47,684 nt of DNA from Thermoplasmatota archaeon (GTDB taxonomy: Archaea; Thermoplasmatota; Penumbrarchaeia; Penumbrarchaeales; Penumbrarchaeaceae): positions 1 to 47,684 of the forward strand of contig JARVGK010000005.1 in the NCBI GenBank assembly GCA_029762535.1, written 5' to 3'. A program made the position numbers and the translations under genes. Positions 26,087 to 34,162 of this stretch are shown here, piece by piece. Every line of letters starts with the position of its first letter. Positions within the stretch are counted from its first letter, which is position 1. The notes under the pieces are model-generated. The model did no database searches. It was not told the origin of the DNA and saw nothing but the letters and a program-made list of their open reading frames with translations.

Positions 26087-27164
26087 GCTGAGCATCGAGG
26101 GGAGAAAGGACGATCATATCGATATATGTCTGACCGAGAAGGTTTCAGCGGAGAGGAACTGGTGGGATGACGTCATGTTAACCCACGAGGCGATCCCCTC
26201 ATGCGATCTAGATGACGTTGACCTGAGAACGTCCTTTTTAGGCAGGAGTCTCGAAGCACCCATCATCATATCGGCAATGACCGGGGGGTCCAAAAGGGCT
26301 CTTGAATACAACAGGATGATGGCCAAAGCTGCACAGGAGTTCGGTCTGGGCATGGGGGTTGGATCCCAAAGGGCCGGTATCGAAAGGCCGCAGTACAGGG
26401 CCACTTACGAGGTAGTTAGGGATTATGATGTCCCGCTGCTCATGGGCAACATCGGCGCCCCTCAGATAGTTAGGGCGAAGGACATGGAGGATGCCGCCCT
26501 AATGATCTCATCATCGATCGATATGATAGGGGCTCATGCGGTATGCCTCCATCTGAACTATCTTCAAGAGGTTGTCCAGCAGGAAGGTGAAACACGGGCT
26601 GAGGACCTGATCGTGCGCGTTAAGGGATTATCCTCCCGTTTCCCGATCGTGGCGAAGGAGACAGGTGCTGGTTTATCACGTAGTTCGGCAGTCGCTCTCA
26701 GGGATGCAGGAATTGCCGCTCTGGACGTTGGCGGAATGTCGGGCACTAGCTTTTCCGCGGTGGAATCTTTCAGGTCTAAGCCGGGAAAGGAGCGCCCGAT
26801 GCGCCTGGGAAGGGCGTTCTGGAACTGGGGGATCCCCTCTCCGGCAAGCGTCATATTCTCGAAAGTGGGGATCCCTCTGATCGCGTCAGGGGGGATAAGG
26901 AACGGGCTGGACGCCGCAAGGGGGATCGCCCTTGGCGCGGACTGCTCGGGTATGGCAAGAAACCTGTTGATCGCCGCTTCCAAAGGCTACGAGGATCTGG
27001 CACAGGAGATCGGAATGGTCATCGACGAGCTGAAAGCCTCCATCTTCCTGTGCGGAAAGGACAGCGCTCGAGCGTTGAAAGGATCTTGTGCGATAGTTGT
27101 TGGGCCCACAAGGGAATACCTTGGATATGAAGGTCACATAGATTATCCAGGGACCGGAATTTGA
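26037..27164 (+). CDS. fni: Type 2 isopentenyl-diphosphate delta-isomerase
   Basis: This FMN- and NADPH-dependent TIM-barrel enzyme interconverts IPP and DMAPP. Motifs: GRKDDHIDICL near the start, APIIISAMTGG, GMGVGSQRAGI, MGNIGAPQ, HLNYLQEVVQQEGE, VAKETGAGLS, DVGGMSGTSFSAVE, GIPLIASGGIRNGLDAARGIALGAD. The first in-frame ATG (26037) lies 50 nt inside IPK and adds about 17 residues absent from relatives. A CTG at 26088 would begin (M)SIEGRKDDHIDI, exactly where the family begins, and has GGAGG 8 nt upstream. The coordinate given is the ATG; the true start may be the CTG. Confidence 0.93.
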   Translation: MRSAGWGPASGRKEGYELSIEGRKDDHIDICLTEKVSAERNWWDDVMLTHEAIPSCDLDDVDLRTSFLGRSLEAPIIISAMTGGSKRALEYNRMMAKAAQEFGLGMGVGSQRAGIERPQYRATYEVVRDYDVPLLMGNIGAPQIVRAKDMEDAALMISSSIDMIGAHAVCLHLNYLQEVVQQEGETRAEDLIVRVKGLSSRFPIVAKETGAGLSRSSAVALRDAGIAALDVGGMSGTSFSAVESFRSKPGKERPMRLGRAFWNWGIPSPASVIFSKVGIPLIASGGIRNGLDAARGIALGADCSGMARNLLIAASKGYEDLAQEIGMVIDELKASIFLCGKDSARALKGSCAIVVGPTREYLGYEGHIDYPGTGI

Positions 27165-27170
27165 GCGAAA

Positions 27171-27180
27171 TATATATAAT
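27171..27180 (+). promoter_or_regulatory. TATA box for the DnaA-like gene
   Basis: TATATATAAT, right after the IDI-2 stop, lies 51-60 nt before the ATG at 27231. It predicts a leader of about 25-30 nt that contains AAAGAGGATGG as ribosome-binding site. The gene therefore has its own strong promoter. Confidence 0.6.
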
Positions 27181-27230
27181 CGTCCGTTAGTGATGATCGA
27201 TCGACATACAATTCACAAAGAGGATGGCAG

Positions 27231-28511
27231 ATGGGCATACTGGATTGGATCAAGGGCTCGAAAAGGGCAAAGGCAAAACGCCACGATACCGAGCCCAAAC
27301 AGGTCCTTGCATCTAAGATCGAGAGAAAACGCGCTGATGAGATAGAGCGTGTGCGAAAGGAGCTCGAGAGACAGAGAGAGGCGAACAGGCTTCAGGAGAG
27401 GAAACTGAAGGAAATGGAGGCCAGGTTCTCCGAGGCCCAGTCACGCTTCGTCGAGCTTATGGAAAAACAATCCAAGAGCATAGAGATGCTGCTCGAGGTT
27501 AGAACTGATGAACCAACGTCCGTTACCTTGGATCAGTTCGAAGAAGCAAAGATGCCCCCCCACAATGGAAATGTAGGACCAGAAGATGGTCCTTCCGAGG
27601 AGGATGTTGACAGAGGTGACATACTCAAAGATAAGACGTTCGATAATTTCGTTGTGGACGATTCCAATCGTTTTGCCTATCTTGCGGCGGAAGCCGCGGC
27701 CACAGGGATCGGACGAAAATACAATCCCCTTTTCGTTTACGGACCCCCGGGGGTTGGAAAGACCCATCTGCTCCACGCTCTCGCGAACAAGATGCTCGAG
27801 AACAAGCCCGATCTCAAAGTGATGTATTCCTCCACAGAGGTCTATACGGACGAGATAATAGCCGCCATAGAAAGGGACGATCTGAAGAGCTTCAGGAAAA
27901 GGTATCACGACCTGGACGTTCTCCTCATCGATGATGTACAGACCTTATCCGGAAAGGAGACGACACAGATGGAGTTCTTCCATCTGTTCAACCATCTGTA
28001 CAATGCCGGAAAGCAGATAGTTCTGTGTTCTGACAGGCCGCCGATGGACATCAAGGAGCTGGAGAGCAGGCTTAAATCCAGGTTCGAGGGCGGTCTTATC
28101 ATCGATATAAACATCCCCACATTCGAGGGCAGGAGGCAGATACTCTACAACCTCTCGATGCGTAACGGCCTATCTCTCTCGACCGAGGTCATGGATTACA
28201 TGGCCTACTATCTCGATTCGAACATAAGGGAACTGGAGGGTGGTTTCAACAGGGTCACCGCCTATGCCTCACTGATGAAGGAGCCGATCACCATCTCGCT
28301 CGTGCGGAAGGTTCTCGAAGGAGTGCTGTTGGGAAAGCCCGGGTCGATGACCGAAAAGAAGCACGTGATGGAGATCCCTTCATCGGAACTTGAGGATGTG
28401 CCGCCCGGGCTGATCGTAAAGAACAAGGTTCGTCCTGTCGATCATGAACTTGAAAAGGAGACGGACCTCCTCGAAAAGGAACTGCTCAAGGAGCTCAAAC
28501 TCTCCAAGTGA
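27231..28511 (+). CDS. DnaA-like AAA+ ATPase without DnaA domain IV
   Basis: The 426-residue protein has a domain III of bacterial DnaA at residues 137-366: FDNFVVDDSN entry, Walker A GPPGVGKTHLLHAL (171-184), an initiator-specific helix insertion (YTDEIIAAIERDDLKSFRKRYH, 205-226), Walker B LLIDDVQ (231-237), sensor 1 CSDRP (266-270), arginine finger RLKSRFEGG (R284) and sensor 2 SNIRELEGGFNRV (R333). The C-terminal DnaA-box-binding helix-turn-helix is absent; 60 charged residues replace it. Residues 1-12 (MGILDWIKGSKR) look like an amphipathic membrane-targeting helix, and 28-90 form a coiled coil. IstB/DnaC loaders lack this insertion and sensor 2 form. Archaea normally initiate with Orc1/Cdc6, so the role is open: a remodelled initiator, or a regulator at membrane or DNA. 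Confidence 0.88.
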   Translation: MGILDWIKGSKRAKAKRHDTEPKQVLASKIERKRADEIERVRKELERQREANRLQERKLKEMEARFSEAQSRFVELMEKQSKSIEMLLEVRTDEPTSVTLDQFEEAKMPPHNGNVGPEDGPSEEDVDRGDILKDKTFDNFVVDDSNRFAYLAAEAAATGIGRKYNPLFVYGPPGVGKTHLLHALANKMLENKPDLKVMYSSTEVYTDEIIAAIERDDLKSFRKRYHDLDVLLIDDVQTLSGKETTQMEFFHLFNHLYNAGKQIVLCSDRPPMDIKELESRLKSRFEGGLIIDINIPTFEGRRQILYNLSMRNGLSLSTEVMDYMAYYLDSNIRELEGGFNRVTAYASLMKEPITISLVRKVLEGVLLGKPGSMTEKKHVMEIPSSELEDVPPGLIVKNKVRPVDHELEKETDLLEKELLKELKLSK

Positions 28512-28564
28512 AGGACGGTCCGATCTAGAATTCCATTATCTAAAGGTGGATAACGAGGGAATAG

Positions 28565-28574
28565 ATTATATAAT
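28565..28574 (+). promoter_or_regulatory. TATA box for the RDD protein gene
   Basis: ATTATATAAT lies 49-58 nt before the ATG at 28623; GGTGA just before the start is the likely ribosome-binding site. Confidence 0.55.
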
Positions 28575-28622
28575 GCCCTGGGCAATATACCGGAATGGGA
28601 AACGCCCGGGGAAGGTGAAACG

Positions 28623-29288
28623 ATGAGGGAAAGGATGATGGCAAGGGAAGTGCACCCTTCCGATTTCGAGAGAACGGAGGCCTATTTTCTCAAGAGGTTC
28701 TTTGGATACGTCATAGACCTGGCGATAATGATGATAATTTCGATATTCGTATTCCTCATAGCCGGGTTCGACCTAAGCGCAGCGCTCACATGGATCATGG
28801 TGATCGCCCTCACCGGGATACTCCTTGTACTTTTCAAGACCGCCACTGAATGGATAAAGAAGGAGAGCCCGGGGAAGTTCCTCATTGGATTGAGGGTCGA
28901 GCCCCTGGAAGAGGACCTGACCTTGCCTGCGGCTTTCCTGAGGAACATCACGGGAGCGATCCCGCTGCTACTGCCCCTTATGGATATGGCCATAGGCTTC
29001 GCTGGTTCCGAGGATAACAGGCAGAAGATAACGGACAGCATATCGAAGACAATAGTGGTGGAGAACATCCCCATCGTGGCAAGGGAGCTCCCACACAGAC
29101 CTGTCCAGATGGAACCCAAAGAGAGACCTGAGCCCTTCAGGCTTGGATTCGATTCGGGATATGCGAAGGGCAACTGTCCCAGATGCGGCGCCCCTTACAG
29201 GGTGCTGCCGCCGGGAGATGAGAGGTTCAACGGACTGTGGAACCACCGCTGCACATGGTGCAACTACATGATCCAGGAAGGAGTTTGA
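28623..29288 (+). CDS. RDD-family membrane protein with C-terminal zinc ribbon
   Basis: The 221-residue protein has an RDD domain (residues about 20-150): membrane helices at about 28-48, 52-71 and 107-126, the FLKRFFGYVIDLAIM entry, ESPGKFLIGLRV between helices two and three, and NRQKITDSISKTIVV after the third. RDD proteins are small membrane proteins of poorly known, possibly transport-related function. A cytoplasmic tail of about 60 residues ends in a zinc ribbon (CPRCG...CTWC). Adding a ribbon to an RDD domain suggests binding to a protein or nucleic acid at the membrane. The downstream tRNA thiolase starts 38 nt later and is likely cotranscribed. Confidence 0.85.
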   Translation: MRERMMAREVHPSDFERTEAYFLKRFFGYVIDLAIMMIISIFVFLIAGFDLSAALTWIMVIALTGILLVLFKTATEWIKKESPGKFLIGLRVEPLEEDLTLPAAFLRNITGAIPLLLPLMDMAIGFAGSEDNRQKITDSISKTIVVENIPIVARELPHRPVQMEPKERPEPFRLGFDSGYAKGNCPRCGAPYRVLPPGDERFNGLWNHRCTWCNYMIQEGV

Positions 29289-29326
29289 GAACGCTGTTCA
29301 TGACGATCCCAACCGAGGCGCGCCCG

Positions 29327-30265
29327 ATGAGATGCGACAGGTGCACGAGGCCTCCTGCAATATACCTACGTTACAGCGGGCAACATCTGTGCAAAGATCA
29401 TTATCTCGACCTGCTCAGAAGAAGGTTCAGGAAGGAGGTGAGGGCACAGGGTTTCAAGTCTCGTTCCGCCAGGGTGGGGATCGCACTATCTGGGGGAAAA
29501 GATAGTGTACTACTCGCCGAAATGGCCCATGAGCTCATATCTGTGATGAAGGGCGTTTCCATTATATCATTGACAGTGGACGAAGGTATCGCGGACTACA
29601 GACCATCCTCGATAGCCATAGCGAAGGATATCACCGAAAAGTTGAGCATGGAACATGATATCCTTTCGTTCACCGAGATCGTTGGAAAGGACCTTGACGA
29701 ACTTGTAGGCCTTTCGGAACTAGGACCTTGTACCATCTGCGGGATCCTGAGAAGGAAGGCGTTGAACCTCTTGGCCCGGAGGAACGGCTGCACCCATCTT
29801 ATGACCGGACACAACCTCGATGATTTCGCCCAGACAGTGCTCATGAACGTGCTCTCGGCTGACGTCGTCAGGCTGATCAGGCTTGGCCCTCACAGCGGAT
29901 CGGTCAAAGGATTCGTTCCCAGATTGATGCCTTTGAGGACAACACCCGAAACGGAGACCTACCTTGCGGCCCATCTTCTTTCCCTACCGATACATGATAG
30001 GGAATGTCCTTATGCACATACGGCAAGAAGGGGGCATATCAGAAAGCTGGTGATGCTGGCCGAGGACGAGAGGCCGGGGACGAGGCATTCCCTCCTAAGG
30101 TTTGCCGATGAAATGAAGTCGATGAGTAGCTTCGACGTCCCCGCAGTAGCATCGTGCATGGCCTGCGGGGAGGTCCTTGTCGAGCCAGAAGATAGAAAAA
30201 TGTGCCGATGTTGCAGGATGCTTACAGAGATGGGGGTCATGAACGATGCGGAAAAGGATGCTTGA
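29327..30265 (+). CDS. tRNA 2-thiolation enzyme, TtuA/Ncs6 family
   Basis: The 312-residue PP-loop ATPase adenylates and thiolates uridine in tRNA (U54 in thermophiles by TtuA, or wobble U34 by Ncs6/Ctu1). MRCDRC (3, 6) and C22/H25 form the N-terminal zinc finger; SGGKDS (55-60) is the ATP loop; C135, C138 (CTIC) and C227 (ECPY) match the iron-sulfur ligands of TtuA; C277, C280, C293 and C296 form the C-terminal zinc finger. The ATG at 29327 has GAGG 8 nt upstream and the family-typical start; ATG 29300 adds nine residues. Which uridine it modifies cannot be told here. The METTL5-like gene overlaps its end by 20 nt. Confidence 0.9.
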   Translation: MRCDRCTRPPAIYLRYSGQHLCKDHYLDLLRRRFRKEVRAQGFKSRSARVGIALSGGKDSVLLAEMAHELISVMKGVSIISLTVDEGIADYRPSSIAIAKDITEKLSMEHDILSFTEIVGKDLDELVGLSELGPCTICGILRRKALNLLARRNGCTHLMTGHNLDDFAQTVLMNVLSADVVRLIRLGPHSGSVKGFVPRLMPLRTTPETETYLAAHLLSLPIHDRECPYAHTARRGHIRKLVMLAEDERPGTRHSLLRFADEMKSMSSFDVPAVASCMACGEVLVEPEDRKMCRCCRMLTEMGVMNDAEKDA

Positions 30266-30887
30266 GATCATCTTATCGAAAATGAATGATGTTCCAGATC
30301 CGCGACCGGACCTCGAGCAATATCCCACCCCAGCAGGAATAGCGTCTGAGGTATTGTTTCTGGCAAATGCATCGGGTCTGATCGAGAAAAAAAAAGTTTT
30401 GGACCTGGGTTGCGGAACTGGCATTTTTATGATAGGAGCGGGATTATTAGGAGCTTCATCTATCACGGGCGTCGATGTGGACCCGAAGGCTGTCGAAGTT
30501 GCCAAGGAGAACGCGCGAATGGTTGATGCCGATCTCAACACGGACATCTCATCGATCTCTACCTTCATGACCTCCGATGTATCGGACCTCGAATGCCTCG
30601 AGGGCGAATACGATACGGTAGTGATGAACCCGCCGTTCGGAGCTCAGAAGAAGGGAGCAGACCGTCCGTTCCTGGACAGGGCGATGGGCTGCGCAGGTCA
30701 TATAGCATCCCTTCACAATCTCGCGGGATCGGATTTCGTTAGAAAGAGGATAGCTGATAATGGATGGAGGATCGAATTGGAGGAGAGATATCGATTCCCG
30801 ATCAGGCGCAGGTTCGAGTTCCACGACCGTCCGATAACCGATATCGAAGTCATTCTTCTGATATCGAGCTCCCCCGAACATCGATGA
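30246..30887 (+). CDS. METTL5-like adenine N6-methyltransferase
   Basis: The 213-residue SAM methyltransferase has QYPTP (25-29), diagnostic of the METTL5 group, the SAM motif VLDLGCGTGIFMIGA, the acidic GVDVDPKAVE and the catalytic NPPF (VVMNPPFGAQKKGADRPFL), typical of N6-adenine enzymes. Human METTL5 methylates one adenine of 18S rRNA with TRMT112; the archaeal relative most likely modifies 16S rRNA, by family inference. It overlaps the upstream tRNA thiolase by 20 nt, so an RNA-modification operon is likely. An oligo-T run follows 4 nt after the stop. Confidence 0.87.
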   Translation: MRKRMLEIILSKMNDVPDPRPDLEQYPTPAGIASEVLFLANASGLIEKKKVLDLGCGTGIFMIGAGLLGASSITGVDVDPKAVEVAKENARMVDADLNTDISSISTFMTSDVSDLECLEGEYDTVVMNPPFGAQKKGADRPFLDRAMGCAGHIASLHNLAGSDFVRKRIADNGWRIELEERYRFPIRRRFEFHDRPITDIEVILLISSSPEHR

Positions 30888-30890
30888 ACA

Positions 30891-30898
30891 TTTTTTTT
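30891..30898 (+). terminator. Oligo-T transcription terminator
   Basis: Eight T residues start 4 nt after the METTL5-like stop codon. Archaeal RNA polymerase stops at such runs without a hairpin. The next gene has its own TATA box further on. Confidence 0.5.
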
Positions 30899-30930
30899 GG
30901 CCACAAAGGGTCAATGCACCTATGACAATG

Positions 30931-30937
30931 TTAAATA
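30931..30937 (+). promoter_or_regulatory. TATA box for the TPR gene
   Basis: TTAAATA lies 25-31 nt before the GTG at 30962, matching leaderless initiation at that codon. Confidence 0.45.
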
Positions 30938-30961
30938 GCATCAATCCATATCCTGGGTCCG

Positions 30962-32242
30962 GTGATTTTCTTGGTGTCCGCGGAATTCGAAACCAGGATG
31001 ACGAGGGGCGCGATGGCCTATAACAATCAAGATTTCAACAAGGCCCTTGAGGAATACAACCAGGCGACCAAAGCCTTTGAGGATGAGCCCGACGGCTGGT
31101 TCAACAGGGCGATGACCCTTCAGAACCTTATGAGGAACGAAGAGGCAGTCGAATCCTATAAGAGGGCCATACGCCTTGATAAGAAGAACATTCAGTTTTG
31201 GAACAATCTTGGTGCGCTCCTAGCCAGGATGAACGAGCCGAAAGATGCCATGAAATGCCTTGACAAGGCGACGGAGCTCGATCCGAAATGCAAGGAGGCA
31301 TGGTTCAACAAGGGCGTTCTACTGGCCAAATATGGAAGGTTCCAGGATTCCCTTGTCTGCCTTGAAGCGACCAACAAACTCGATGAGACCGATACTGAGA
31401 TCAAGTACAATATCGGATCCGTACTGGAGAAGATGGGAAGGAAGAAGGAAGCGGAGGAATGGTTCGAAAAGGCCCTTGCGGAGAAGGTGAGCCTCACCGA
31501 TGACAGCTACAAGAGATACTCGGTGGACATGTTCTCCATGTACGACACCGATGAATCAGGTGAAATGGTCAATGACATCGAATGGCTCGACAGGGGATCC
31601 AAGTTCATGCTTGATAACGATGTGGACAGAGCCATCTACTGTTTCAACAAGGCCATAGAGATGAACCCAAAGAACCCGGACGCCTGGTTCGCTTATGGAA
31701 ACTCACTTCACCTCATGGGAAAGCACGAGGACGCCCTGGAGTGTTACAAGAGATCCCTCGAACTGCGTCCGAAGAAATCGGAGGTATGGTATAACATGGG
31801 CAACGTCTTCATGGACCTCAAACAGTTGCACAAGGCGATCTCCTGCTACGACAAGGCCCTTGCATTGAAATCCGACAAGATAGACGCTCTTGCCAACAAG
31901 GGTACGGCTTTGAAGAATCTAGGTAGAATCGAGGAATCCATCGCATGCTACGAGGAGGTCCTGAAGCGTACGGGGGGTAAGAACTCCCTTGCATGGTTCA
32001 ATCTGGCCAACGCATATGATACTCTCGGCGAGTTCAGAAAGGCCGTGAACGCCATGGACAAGGCACTGATAATAGAACCGAACAACGCGGAATACTGGTA
32101 CAATAAAGGTGTGATACTCTACGAGAGGAACAAGCTCATAAGGGCCAAAGAGGCCTTCGACAAGGCCCTTTCGATCAATCCGAGGTTCAGGGAGGCCGCC
32201 ATCGCAAGGGACGACATTCTCAAGGACCTCAGGGGCGGTTGA
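30962..32242 (+). CDS. Tetratricopeptide-repeat protein
   Basis: The 426-residue soluble protein is built of about ten TPR units of 34 residues, such as PDGWFNRAMTLQNLMRNEEAVESYKRAIRLDKK, with the W-x2-(L/N)G/A pattern repeated throughout. A less regular stretch (about 170-205) separates an N-terminal group from a C-terminal group. TPR arrays bind proteins and assemble complexes; the partner is unknown. The GTG at 30962 suits the TATA box; a GTG at 30974 and an ATG at 30998 are alternatives. It stands alone between an oligo-T terminator and a convergent gene. Confidence 0.9.
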   Translation: MIFLVSAEFETRMTRGAMAYNNQDFNKALEEYNQATKAFEDEPDGWFNRAMTLQNLMRNEEAVESYKRAIRLDKKNIQFWNNLGALLARMNEPKDAMKCLDKATELDPKCKEAWFNKGVLLAKYGRFQDSLVCLEATNKLDETDTEIKYNIGSVLEKMGRKKEAEEWFEKALAEKVSLTDDSYKRYSVDMFSMYDTDESGEMVNDIEWLDRGSKFMLDNDVDRAIYCFNKAIEMNPKNPDAWFAYGNSLHLMGKHEDALECYKRSLELRPKKSEVWYNMGNVFMDLKQLHKAISCYDKALALKSDKIDALANKGTALKNLGRIEESIACYEEVLKRTGGKNSLAWFNLANAYDTLGEFRKAVNAMDKALIIEPNNAEYWYNKGVILYERNKLIRAKEAFDKALSINPRFREAAIARDDILKDLRGG

Positions 32243-32346
32243 TAACCCACTGATGATCGAACCACCAAAGAGCGCTACTAAAGGATATCCATCCCATACG
32301 ATCACGAGATGGGGGCATCGGTGTTTATCACAAGGCCGTGATCCGG

Positions 32347-32368
32347 CCCCGAATCACCTTCTTCGGGG
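32347..32368. other. Hairpin after the coiled-coil gene
   Basis: CCCCGAA (32347-32353) and TTCGGGG (32362-32368) pair perfectly with an 8-nt loop, 5 nt beyond the stop of the minus-strand gene at 32374. No T run follows on that strand, so it may protect the mRNA 3' end rather than stop transcription. Confidence 0.35.
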
Positions 32369-32373
32369 TCCGA

Positions 32374-34023
32374 TCAAGGTTTGGAGTATTTCCCCTTCAT
32401 ACCGCAGTTCGGACATACGATAAGCGCCGGCCTTACCGGGGTATCTATCGTTATTGGGGTCTTACATTTCGGGCACTTCACCTTTTTAGGTTTGTAGGCG
32501 GTCTCCTCCTCGGGTGCGGGAGCCGGTTTCTTGACCATGAAATCGTCCACTATGTCATCGTCTTGAGCAGGTTCGGGCCTTCTCTTCTTCCTCTTTGGCC
32601 TGGCGTCCTCTTCCTCCTCATCGTCTTCGATTACCATGGCCTTCTTCTTTTTCTTCTTGATCCTGAGCGGCGTCTCCTCTTCATCGTCATCTAACAAAAC
32701 GGCCTTCTTCTTTGGTTTGACTTCCAGAGCGTCATCTTCCGAGGTCTCCTCCATCTTTCTGGATGGGGGCTTGTAACCTCTGGTCTGTTCCTCCAGTACC
32801 TCAATGGTTTCCTTGAGTCGGTGGACCTCGCGCTGGTGCTCATCGATGGAAATGTATTTTTCTCGATTGACCTCGAAGTCGCTCATCTCCTCTCTGAGGT
32901 TGGATTTCTCCTTGTTGATCATCGACAGTTCCTGATTGAGCTCTTCCTCCTTGTCCAGGATCCTTGCCTTATCCCTTTCGAAGAGCCTTTTCTCGGTCTC
33001 GAAATCCTTTTCCTGAGATTTAAGATCGTCCCTGAGCCTGTCCAGGTCCATCTTCTCTTTCCTGAGCTCTTCCTTCTCATCGTTGAGGGCCTCTTCGGCC
33101 TTCTCGAGCGTTTCCTCTTTCCTCTCTAGCTTCTCCTCCCAACTCTTGAGTCTGTCCTTCTCCCTGGAGTATTCCATGAATTCTACCCGGAACTTGTTGT
33201 TCCTCTCGAGGAACTCATCCATCTGGGTCTGGAGATCCTTTTCCTTTTGTTTGAACTCCTCAATATCCTTCTCGAAGAGGGACCTCTTCCTATCAACGGC
33301 ATCGGCCTCCCTCTGAAGCATGGCTTTTTCCTTCTCCATTTTCGCCAGACGATCGTTGAGGTCCCCCTCCATCTTCTTCACTCGGCTCTTGTCCTCGAAG
33401 AATTGGGCCTCCCTGCCCTCGAGAACTGAGCGGTCCTTTTCCACTTTGGCCCTCTCGCGCTCTATTTCCGCCTTCTGGGAATCGAAGGTGAGGAGTTGTG
33501 TCTCCATCTCTTTCTTGAGCTTCAGGAAATCGTCCCTCTCCTTCTCAAGACCCCTGATCTCGGAGAGGAGCTGTTCTCTCCTGTCCATGAGCTCTTTTCG
33601 GTCCGAGTTGAGTCTGCTCTCCTTGATCTCGAGGTCCGAGCGCTGTCTGACGATATCTTCGAGGCTCACTCTGACGAAACCCTCCATAAGGTCCAGGAGC
33701 TTTTTTTCCCCTTCGATAAGGTCCTTTCTGGTCGTCGTTAGCCTGTCGTATGTGGATTCGATATCCTCTTTTCGGGCTAGGACCTTGTTGACCTCCTCAT
33801 CAACCTTGTATTTCGCGAAGTCGGTCTCCTCCTCCTTCTTTTCGGCAGCCTTCTTATTGGGTTTTGCCTCGAATTCTTCTTCGAGATCCTCCTCAATGAC
33901 CACCTTTTTCTTGGGAGCGATCACGATATCCTCATCATCGTCCTCGAACAGTACTTTTGGCGCCTTTTTCCTGGTCACCTTTTCATCATCGGCCCATTTC
34001 ACATTGGCTTTCTTCGGCATCAT
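32374..34023 (-). CDS. Coiled-coil protein with basic/acidic linker and C-terminal zinc ribbon
   Basis: The product is 549 residues from ATG 34023 (the adjacent ATG 34020 is equally possible; GGTGA precedes both). Residues 1-80 alternate acidic and Lys-rich blocks. Residues about 80-405 form a nearly unbroken, highly charged coiled coil. Then comes a linker of KKKKKK and DDEEEE blocks (about 420-490), and finally a four-Cys ribbon (CPKCKTP...CPNCG). No catalytic motif is seen. Such proteins resemble SMC-like or cytoskeletal rods in form only. It is divergently transcribed from the HerA-DUF835 fusion, across 139 bp with two TATA-like boxes, so the two may work together. Confidence 0.75.
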   Translation of the reverse strand: MMPKKANVKWADDEKVTRKKAPKVLFEDDDEDIVIAPKKKVVIEEDLEEEFEAKPNKKAAEKKEEETDFAKYKVDEEVNKVLARKEDIESTYDRLTTTRKDLIEGEKKLLDLMEGFVRVSLEDIVRQRSDLEIKESRLNSDRKELMDRREQLLSEIRGLEKERDDFLKLKKEMETQLLTFDSQKAEIERERAKVEKDRSVLEGREAQFFEDKSRVKKMEGDLNDRLAKMEKEKAMLQREADAVDRKRSLFEKDIEEFKQKEKDLQTQMDEFLERNNKFRVEFMEYSREKDRLKSWEEKLERKEETLEKAEEALNDEKEELRKEKMDLDRLRDDLKSQEKDFETEKRLFERDKARILDKEEELNQELSMINKEKSNLREEMSDFEVNREKYISIDEHQREVHRLKETIEVLEEQTRGYKPPSRKMEETSEDDALEVKPKKKAVLLDDDEEETPLRIKKKKKKAMVIEDDEEEEDARPKRKKRRPEPAQDDDIVDDFMVKKPAPAPEEETAYKPKKVKCPKCKTPITIDTPVRPALIVCPNCGMKGKYSKP

Positions 34024-34091
34024 ATCACCCCATAGAGCTTGATTCTTCTCATTTGCGACTTCATGATCCTGCAAGGGAACCTCATTACTTC

Positions 34092-34134
34092 ATATATCTA
34101 ATTTTCCTGCATCGTTCCATCTATAGGTATATAG
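34092..34134. promoter_or_regulatory. Divergent promoter region with two TATA-like boxes
   Basis: ATATATCTAAT (34092-34102) would serve the minus-strand coiled-coil gene (start 34023), and TATAGGTATATAG (34122-34134) would place a plus-strand start near 34157, just before the ATG at 34163 of the large ATPase fusion. Confidence 0.45.
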
Positions 34135-34162
34135 AAAAATGTTTTTCCTACGGCGCCATAAC

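Noticed and set aside
27165..27230. Replication origin next to the DnaA-like gene
   Set aside because: No DnaA-box-like repeats, origin recognition boxes or long A/T unwinding region were seen around the gene; the protein also lacks the box-binding domain.
27231..28511. Reading the DnaA-like gene as an IstB/DnaC helper ATPase of a transposon
   Set aside because: It has the initiator-specific insertion and DnaA-type sensor 2, and no transposase or inverted repeats lie nearby.
32347..32368. Intrinsic terminator
   Set aside because: The hairpin is clear but has no following T run on either strand, so it is listed only as a hairpin.
33320..34042. 240-codon Ser/Phe-rich plus-strand open frame
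   Set aside because: Mirror of the Lys/Glu-rich coiled-coil gene; composition is the expected antisense artefact.
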